The notes below the pieces were generated by a model. The model saw only the letters and a list, made by a program, of their open reading frames with translations, was not told the DNA's origin and ran no database searches. Both the position numbers and the translations under genes were made by a program. Below, one piece after another: positions 33,811 through 38,634 of a stretch of DNA of 38,634 nucleotides. Location of the stretch: contig JAFGIN010000175.1 of NCBI GenBank assembly GCA_016929595.1, forward strand, positions 1 to 38,634, read 5' to 3'. Source of the stretch: Chitinispirillaceae bacterium (GTDB lineage: Bacteria > Fibrobacterota > Chitinivibrionia > Chitinivibrionales > Chitinispirillaceae). Every line of letters begins with the position of its first letter. Positions within the stretch are counted from its first letter, which is position 1.

Positions 33811-33929
33811 GAGTAAGGAGTAAGGAGTAAGGAGTAAGGAGTAAGGAGTGAGGAGTAAGGAGTGAGGAGTAAGGAGTGAGGAGTAAGGAGTGAGGAGTGA
33901 GGAGTAAGGAGTGAGAAATGAGGAGTGAG
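33811..33929 (+). repeat. 7-bp tandem array (GAGTAAG/GAGTGAG), about 17 units
   Basis: The array starts ten bases after the aroE stop. Units in order are five GAGTAAG, then alternating GAGTGAG/GAGTAAG types, with one degenerate AAATGAG unit at 33916-33922. The junctions create nine AAGGAG and six GAGGAG sequences, each a Shine-Dalgarno-like hexamer on the plus strand. The unit length is not a multiple of three. Further partial repeats of AGTATTC follow at about 33934-33966. Confidence 0.9.
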
Positions 33930-34064
33930 AAGCCAGTATTCAAATCATTCAGTATTCAGTATTCGGTATTAAAACATTCAGGAACCTGATATTCTATTTG
34001 AATAATGAATTTCAGCTGAAAAAGTGTTTTTCTTTCCAAAACGTAATTTTCTATTCTGAATTCT

Positions 34065-34092
34065 GTATCCATCCCGAGCTCGGGATGGATAC
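34065..34092. repeat. 28-bp perfect palindrome upstream of aroA
   Basis: GTATCCATCCCGAG (34065-34078) is followed immediately by its exact reverse complement (34079-34092), with no loop. It lies 50 bases before the aroA start. There is no T-run after it, and loopless dyads do not form good RNA terminators. A protein-binding site, a dispersed repeat or a cruciform is possible. Confidence 0.6.
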
Positions 34093-34141
34093 CTTTGAAG
34101 TATCTGTTAAATCACAATATTTTTTATTTTGAGGATTTTCT

Positions 34142-35416
34142 ATGAAGTGGACCGTGAAACCTTCCCGTTTGAGTGGTACAATTGCTATTCCACCATCGAA
34201 ATCACACTCGATCCGTGCGCTTCTGATTGCTGCACTTGCAAATGGTACTTCAACTATTCGTAAACCACTGCTTACCGGTGATGGTAAATCAGCTCTCAGT
34301 GCGACTCTCAATCTGGGTGCTGATGTTACGTATGAAGGCGAAACCTGTGTTGTAAAAGGAGTGGGCAATGATTTCAGCCGCATTAAACCGCATTTCGATA
34401 TGGGAAACTCCGGTACCGGTACGAATCTCTTTACTGCTGCAGTAGCATTAGGTAATAAGGAAGTTACCTTTGACGGTGACAACTCACTCCGTTCCCGACC
34501 ATTTCGTCAGGTTATTGAAGCGCTTGGGCCACTGGGTCTGCGTTACGCGTTTAAGCGTCAGGACGGTGATTTACCTTACACCATCTGCGGACCGGTAAAA
34601 GGTGGTACAACAACAGTCAATGGTGTGTCATCACAGTTTCTTTCCGCTCTGCTGCTTTCATGCCCTCTTATCAAAGATACATCGACAACCGTTAACGTTG
34701 TAAACCTTCATGAGCATCCGTATGTCGAGTTGACATTATGGTGGCTTAAAAAGCAGAATATCCGTATTGAATATGAATCCGACATGTCAAAATTTGTCAT
34801 TCCGGGATTTCAGAACTATACCCCCTTTGACCTGCAGATCCCTGCAGACTTTTCTTCTGCAACATTTGCAGCTGTTGGTGCTGCAATCGCAGGTGATTCT
34901 CTGTCAATAACTGGCCTTGATTTTTCTGACCCGCAGGGAGATAAGGGCGTTTTTGATATCATCGAACAGTCCGGAGCCCGACAGGAGATTACCAGTACAT
35001 TTGTTCGATCTTCCAATAACATACTTACCGGAAAAGTGATCGATCTTAACAAGATGCCCGATGCGCTTCCGGCACTCTCTGTTCTTGCCTGCTGTTCTGA
35101 AGGGGAAACGAGATTTGTCAATGTTGCACAGGCGCGAATCAAAGAGACCGACAGGATTTCGGTGATGTACCGGGAGCTATCGAAAATGGGCGCGGACATT
35201 CAGGAACTTCCTGACGGGCTCATCATACGACACAGTAACCTCAAAGGAACCGAGGTCTGCGGTCACGATGATCACCGTGTGGTCATGGCACTTGCACTGG
35301 CCGGTATGATCGCAGATGGAGAAACGGTGATAACCACTGCAGAAGCCGCAGACGTGACATATCCATCATTTGTAAAAGATTTCTGCTCAATTGGTGCAAA
35401 CATAACCGTTAGTTAA
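34142..35416 (+). CDS. aroA: 3-phosphoshikimate 1-carboxyvinyltransferase (EPSP synthase)
   Basis: GAGGATTTTCT before ATG supports this start. The 424-residue enzyme has the N-terminal PPSKSHSIRALLIAALANG, the glycine-rich MGNSGTGTNLFTAA at about 82-95, and the C-terminal HDDHRVVMALALAGMIADG and EAADVTYPSFVKDF segments. It adds enolpyruvate from PEP to shikimate-3-phosphate. The GNSGTGT loop in place of the usual GNAGTAM places it outside the commonest class I sequence, so glyphosate-class assignment is open. aroB follows after 11 bases, so the two are co-transcribed. Confidence 0.96.
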   Translation: MKWTVKPSRLSGTIAIPPSKSHSIRALLIAALANGTSTIRKPLLTGDGKSALSATLNLGADVTYEGETCVVKGVGNDFSRIKPHFDMGNSGTGTNLFTAAVALGNKEVTFDGDNSLRSRPFRQVIEALGPLGLRYAFKRQDGDLPYTICGPVKGGTTTVNGVSSQFLSALLLSCPLIKDTSTTVNVVNLHEHPYVELTLWWLKKQNIRIEYESDMSKFVIPGFQNYTPFDLQIPADFSSATFAAVGAAIAGDSLSITGLDFSDPQGDKGVFDIIEQSGARQEITSTFVRSSNNILTGKVIDLNKMPDALPALSVLACCSEGETRFVNVAQARIKETDRISVMYRELSKMGADIQELPDGLIIRHSNLKGTEVCGHDDHRVVMALALAGMIADGETVITTAEAADVTYPSFVKDFCSIGANITVS

Positions 35417-35427
35417 AGGATGCTACA

Positions 35428-36513
35428 ATGGAAGTTACAGTAAACCTGGGACAACGTTCGTACCCGGTACTCATTGACCAGGGAATTGCCGGAACGCTCC
35501 CCGCAATAATCTCAGAAAAGTTCCCCAATCGCAGATTTGCGGTTGTTACCAATACCACCATTGCAGGTTATTACAAAAGCCTGATCGATCTATGGGAAAA
35601 AAATCTTGACTGTTCACTCATTACCATCCCGGACGGCGAACAATACAAAACTATTGACACCTGGAAAAGTATCCTCGATTTTCTACTCGAAAACCGGTTT
35701 GAACGTTCAAGTGTAGTGGTTGCTCTTGGAGGTGGTGTCGTTGGTGACATAGCCGGTTTTGCTGCAGCATCGTTTCTTCGGGGCATTCCGTACGTTCAGG
35801 TTCCAACAACTCTCCTTGCAATGGTAGATTCAAGTATTGGTGGTAAAACAGCGGTAGATCACCCGATGGGAAAAAACCTCATTGGTGCGTTTCATCAACC
35901 ATCGATGACTCTTGTTGACACAAATTTTCTAGCCACACTCCCCCACCGGGAGTTTATCAGCGGGTATGCTGAACTTTTCAAATACGGATTTATCGGAGGG
36001 AAAGATACTTTCAACTTCATCCTCGAGGAAAACGAGGCGATGCTCAAGCGTGAATCGATCCCACTCCTTGATGGAATAAGAAGAAGTATTCAGATCAAGG
36101 CAAATGTTGTTTCCGAGGATGAATTTGAAACAAAGGGACTTCGGGCGCTGCTCAATTTTGGCCACACCTTCGCTCACAGCATTGAACGTTTCTTCAATTT
36201 TGAACAGGTTCTTCACGGTGAAGCGGTAATCTGGGGTATGCTGTGCGCCTGTGCACTAGGTGAGAAAACTGGTACAATTCCCCAGGAAATGAGATCCGCA
36301 TACAAAAATATACTGGATCATCTCCCTGTTCCAGCACTGCCATCAGTGCCTGATGCATCAAAGCTGTATTCTTACATGTTTAGCGATAAAAAAGTATCGT
36401 CGGGAAAACTCCGCTTTATTGTCCCGACTCTGCCAGGCCAATCGATTGTTAAAAAGGATATCAATGAGGCTGATGTACTCTCTGTCCTGAGTTCAATTTT
36501 CAAAGCAGATTGA
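35428..36513 (+). CDS. aroB: 3-dehydroquinate synthase
   Basis: The 361-residue protein has the NAD-binding GGGVVGD at 101-107 and PTTLLAMVDSSIGGKTAVDHPMGKNLIGAFHQP. The three metal ligands lie in SGYAELFKYG (Glu), NFGHTFAHSIE (His) and HGEAVIWGM (His). It converts DAHP to 3-dehydroquinate, the second step of the shikimate pathway. It starts 11 bases after aroA with AAGGATGCTACA before ATG. With aroE upstream it gives three of the seven pathway steps in this cluster. A bidirectional hairpin follows its stop. Confidence 0.97.
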   Translation: MEVTVNLGQRSYPVLIDQGIAGTLPAIISEKFPNRRFAVVTNTTIAGYYKSLIDLWEKNLDCSLITIPDGEQYKTIDTWKSILDFLLENRFERSSVVVALGGGVVGDIAGFAAASFLRGIPYVQVPTTLLAMVDSSIGGKTAVDHPMGKNLIGAFHQPSMTLVDTNFLATLPHREFISGYAELFKYGFIGGKDTFNFILEENEAMLKRESIPLLDGIRRSIQIKANVVSEDEFETKGLRALLNFGHTFAHSIERFFNFEQVLHGEAVIWGMLCACALGEKTGTIPQEMRSAYKNILDHLPVPALPSVPDASKLYSYMFSDKKVSSGKLRFIVPTLPGQSIVKKDINEADVLSVLSSIFKAD

Positions 36514-36540
36514 TTATTACCACTATCGGACAATTCATTT

Positions 36541-36573
36541 ATGAGATGTGTCGTTCAGAGCTGCACATCTCAT
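36541..36573. terminator. Bidirectional hairpin between aroB and the thioesterase
   Basis: ATGAGATGTG (36541-36550) and CACATCTCAT (36564-36573) form a perfect 10-bp stem with a 13-base loop, 28 bases past the aroB stop. The minus-strand thioesterase stop codon touches the stem base. T-richness is only modest on either side, so it is a probable but weak-tailed terminator for both genes. Confidence 0.65.
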
Positions 36574-36902
36574 TATTGTTCAATGCCAGTTACCATTTCC
36601 GGCAACGGTACTTTTTCACCTTTCTCATCAACAGCAACAAACGTAACATGTGTTGAAAACACCAGTTCTTCATCTCTTGATGCCTGATCAGATGCAAATA
36701 CATCTGCCGAATACGTAACTGAACTGTACCCCTTTTTAGTTGATCGGATATCGAACCTCAGGATAGCTCCGTTGCTAACACGTTTTCTGAACTGTATATT
36801 ATCCATGGCTCTGGTTACCAGAATAGTCCCGGGATAATCTCTGGCAGCAGAGAGCCAGCTATATTCATCAACCCACTTTAACAGCTGTCCACCGACAACA
36901 CA
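36573..36902 (-). pseudogene. Acyl-CoA thioesterase (hotdog, YciA-like), 5'-truncated
   Basis: On the minus strand the frame is open from 36902 and reads VVGGQLLKWVDEYSW, LVTRAMDNIQFRKRV and GAILRFDIRSTKKG, ending EMVTGIEQ. This is the hotdog thioesterase core (GGQLLKWxDE, then the VTVAVDxIxFxxPV-type strand), giving 109 residues. The usual 25 or so N-terminal residues, with the Asn-x-x-Gly before GG, are absent. The frame is bounded upstream by the TPR gene's stop (TAG at 36903-36905), and no standard start codon exists before the ATG at 36806, which would delete the helix. I read it as a gene that lost its 5' end by a deletion joining it to the TPR gene. Confidence 0.6.
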
Positions 36903-38153
36903 CTACTGAATCCTGTGCAATGCAAATGTTTTCCACTCCTGCTCGAACTGTGCAGGAGTACGGTTCATATCTTCTCCGATTATCGCTGTGAAAGAGGCGC
37001 CATTCTTTAATCTGACAAGGACGTTTTTTATCTGACGGTAGTTCCACCTTGTAAATAGATACTGAGCCATGATCCAGGACTGCGCGTAAGCAAGGTTAAC
37101 ATACGCCGGATTGTTCCATATCCCGGTACGATCATCGAGCTTCTCCAGTGAGATAACATCTCCCGACAGTAATGCTTTTCGCAACAGATTAACCGCAACC
37201 AGATCCGTAGTGCGCATCTGAAGCATCGCAATTCCCTCATTAAGCCAGATCGGACATGCGTGCCCTGCAATATCATAAATCAGAGCGTGTGTATATTCGT
37301 GAAAAATTATCGCTTTAAGGGTACTCATCGGAACTTTTGAGAAATTGACCGGTACACGGATTTTTCCATCATAGAGCCCTGCTACAAAATCCGGAACCTT
37401 ATTCACCATACGAAAATCATCTTCACTCGAAAGAATCACCACGATCGGATATTGCGGGAACCGATCAAAGTCCTGCCCCACCTTCTCATACGCCTCCATC
37501 AGAAACTCGCGCAAATCGCAAATACCCAGCCCCAACGTTTTATAATCAAACCGGATATCAAAATGGTATGCCCCCGCTCTTGAATAGGAACGCTGCGTAT
37601 TTTTTTCATTCTGTAATTTAGTGATACGATTACTTACTGCACAATAGCCGGGGTCGGCTTGTCTGGCCTTTTTCCAGTATGTTTCCGCAGCATCCAGATC
37701 GTGCATTGCATACGCAATATCACCGGCAAGACAGTTTGCCCCAGCGCTTCTGTTATCAAGTTTCAACGCCTCCCCAATTGCCATTTTCGCTCCGGAAATG
37801 TTCTTTGAATGAAGCTCTCTGGTTCCCTTATTTATATACACAACAACAAGATCTGTTCGCACATCGCGATTCTCAGGTACCTTGCCGGATGCTTCACGAA
37901 GAACCTCTATTGCAGCTTCCAGATCTCCTGTGCGGGCATATCCGGCAGCAAGTGAACGGCATGAAGCGATATAATTATTTGTTATTGCAGGATCAGAAGG
38001 AGAATGCTTCAATGCATCAGTAAAAGTTGCTACCGCACTTTGATAATCCCCTTCTTTAAAAAATTCAAGCCCCTGTTTATTCAGAATCTGCAGGTCAGCT
38101 CCCTGCACTGCACCACAGATGAACAGTGAAATTATGCAATGTTGAATAATCAT
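36903..38153 (-). CDS. TPR-repeat protein with peptidase-MA-like metalloprotease domain
   Basis: The ATG at 38153 gives 416 residues. A TTG at 38189 with an AGGGG site six bases ahead is an alternative start that would lengthen the signal region. A hydrophobic signal peptide (ending VQGA) is followed by TPR-like helical repeats at about 20-180 (EFFKEGDYQSAVATFTDAL, YARTGDLEAAIEVLREA). The C-terminal domain then contains HEYTH (about 285-289) and a downstream Glu in LNEGIAM, the HExxH...E arrangement of gluzincin metallopeptidases (peptidase MA). It is probably exported, the TPR part binding a partner or substrate; the target is unknown. Its stop abuts the truncated thioesterase. Confidence 0.85.
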   Translation of the reverse strand: MIIQHCIISLFICGAVQGADLQILNKQGLEFFKEGDYQSAVATFTDALKHSPSDPAITNNYIASCRSLAAGYARTGDLEAAIEVLREASGKVPENRDVRTDLVVVYINKGTRELHSKNISGAKMAIGEALKLDNRSAGANCLAGDIAYAMHDLDAAETYWKKARQADPGYCAVSNRITKLQNEKNTQRSYSRAGAYHFDIRFDYKTLGLGICDLREFLMEAYEKVGQDFDRFPQYPIVVILSSEDDFRMVNKVPDFVAGLYDGKIRVPVNFSKVPMSTLKAIIFHEYTHALIYDIAGHACPIWLNEGIAMLQMRTTDLVAVNLLRKALLSGDVISLEKLDDRTGIWNNPAYVNLAYAQSWIMAQYLFTRWNYRQIKNVLVRLKNGASFTAIIGEDMNRTPAQFEQEWKTFALHRIQ

Positions 38154-38189
38154 ACATTCAATTATGCCATTAAATAAGTTCAGTGGCAA

Positions 38190-38588
38190 CCGATGCCCCT
38201 AAAAAACCAGCTTAATTAAATACAACCAGAATCAGTCAATTGTTAATGCCGCTCTTTATGCCTAAGGTATCCGGTTAGTTAGCACCGTTTTTATTCTACC
38301 GCATTCCTTTACCCGAAACGCATCACAATCTTTAGTAATCCCTGAGTCTTCAATAAATTACCCGCATCCCTTGACCTCCGATCCCGCTTAACGTATCTTT
38401 TAAAAGTTACATCAGTCCATATACTAGTCGCGTACATTCGAGGGTCACTTTTTTTCAATCGATAATTCATCAATTGTGTCTGTCCCCGGGTGAGATTTCG
38501 CGGTTTTTTTGAGATTTCGGACGTGATGGGGGAAAGGAGTACCGGGATTTAATGGATTTGTCGGATTAACAGGATTTTTGGGGAAAAA
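38190..38588. other. Gene-free right spacer
   Basis: No gene is visible. Features noted are a direct repeat GAGATTTCG (about 38492-38500 and 38511-38519) around a T-run, a C/G-rich GTCTGTCCCCGGG stretch, and a GGATTTGTCGGATTAACAGG stretch near 38554-38574 of the kind found in dispersed genomic repeats. Any promoter for the TPR gene would lie at its left end; none was clear. Confidence 0.4.
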
Positions 38589-38634
38589 GTGACTGAGTGA
38601 CTGAGTGACTGAGTGACTGAGTGACTGAGTGACT
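38589..38634. repeat. 8-bp tandem repeat (GTGACTGA), running off the window end
   Basis: The unit GTGACTGA repeats without interruption for nearly six copies (46 bases) and is cut by the window edge, so the true length is unknown. Confidence 0.9.

Noticed and set aside
33650-33943. Minus-strand frame of Leu-Thr-Pro-His-Ser repeats
   Set aside because: It is only the translation of the 7-bp tandem array and the antisense of aroE.

Overview
The window reads as a chromosomal segment of a diderm (Gram-negative-type) bacterium with moderate G+C. Evidence for an outer membrane is two lipoproteins with lipoboxes, two predicted outer-membrane beta-barrels (one of the FadL/PorV type), a class A penicillin-binding protein and a periplasmic M23 peptidase. 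The archaeal/eukaryotic-style short ProS, the PorV/FadL-like porin, the PIN-PhoH protein and a GH74-like glycosidase remnant are compatible with the Fibrobacterota / wider FCB assemblage. That placement is inference; no rRNA or tRNA gene was seen to test it.

Left part (1-13700): a structured REP-like repeat, a lipoprotein and an RhlE-type helicase, a decayed fmdB-like zinc-ribbon gene, dtd, two divergent envelope genes, a lipoprotein/porin pair coupled to rnhA, then PIN-PhoH preceded by a densely self-complementary leader. A pbp1A-ogt pair is divergent from gmd, with a 13-bp palindrome over a good gmd promoter. A DUF3108 protein and a PAP2 phosphatase follow.

Middle (13700-25160): a small membrane protein, an NtrC-type response regulator followed by a PAS histidine kinase (with two phased operator-like sites between them), a DUF362 ferredoxin-like protein, proS and a large exported protein of unknown function. 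A ferric-reductase-like flavocytochrome is flanked on both sides by decayed gene fragments (a GH74/BNR-like piece upstream, a piece resembling a complex-I/antiporter C-terminus downstream). An M23 peptidase ends this part.

Right part (25160-38634): a two-gene accessory cassette on the minus strand (an OmpA-like / peptidoglycan-binding-like / Ig-like protein and a 695-residue protein with five 13-residue repeats and a hydrophobic glycine-rich segment) is the best candidate for an undescribed system. Its architecture recalls secreted or spike-delivered effector modules, but no T6SS structural gene is present. Next come an XRE-cupin regulator apparently leading a leuC-leuD operon, with a perfect dyad over its own start codon, and a GGDEF-aroE-aroA-aroB cluster in which aroE and aroA are separated by a 7-bp tandem array made of Shine-Dalgarno-like sequences. 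A 5'-truncated thioesterase and a TPR metallopeptidase follow. The window ends inside an 8-bp tandem repeat.

Functionally the window is mostly housekeeping (envelope biogenesis, translation quality control, leucine and shikimate pathways, RNA metabolism). Accessory or decaying material is concentrated at 21.4-23.8 kb and 25.3-29.2 kb.
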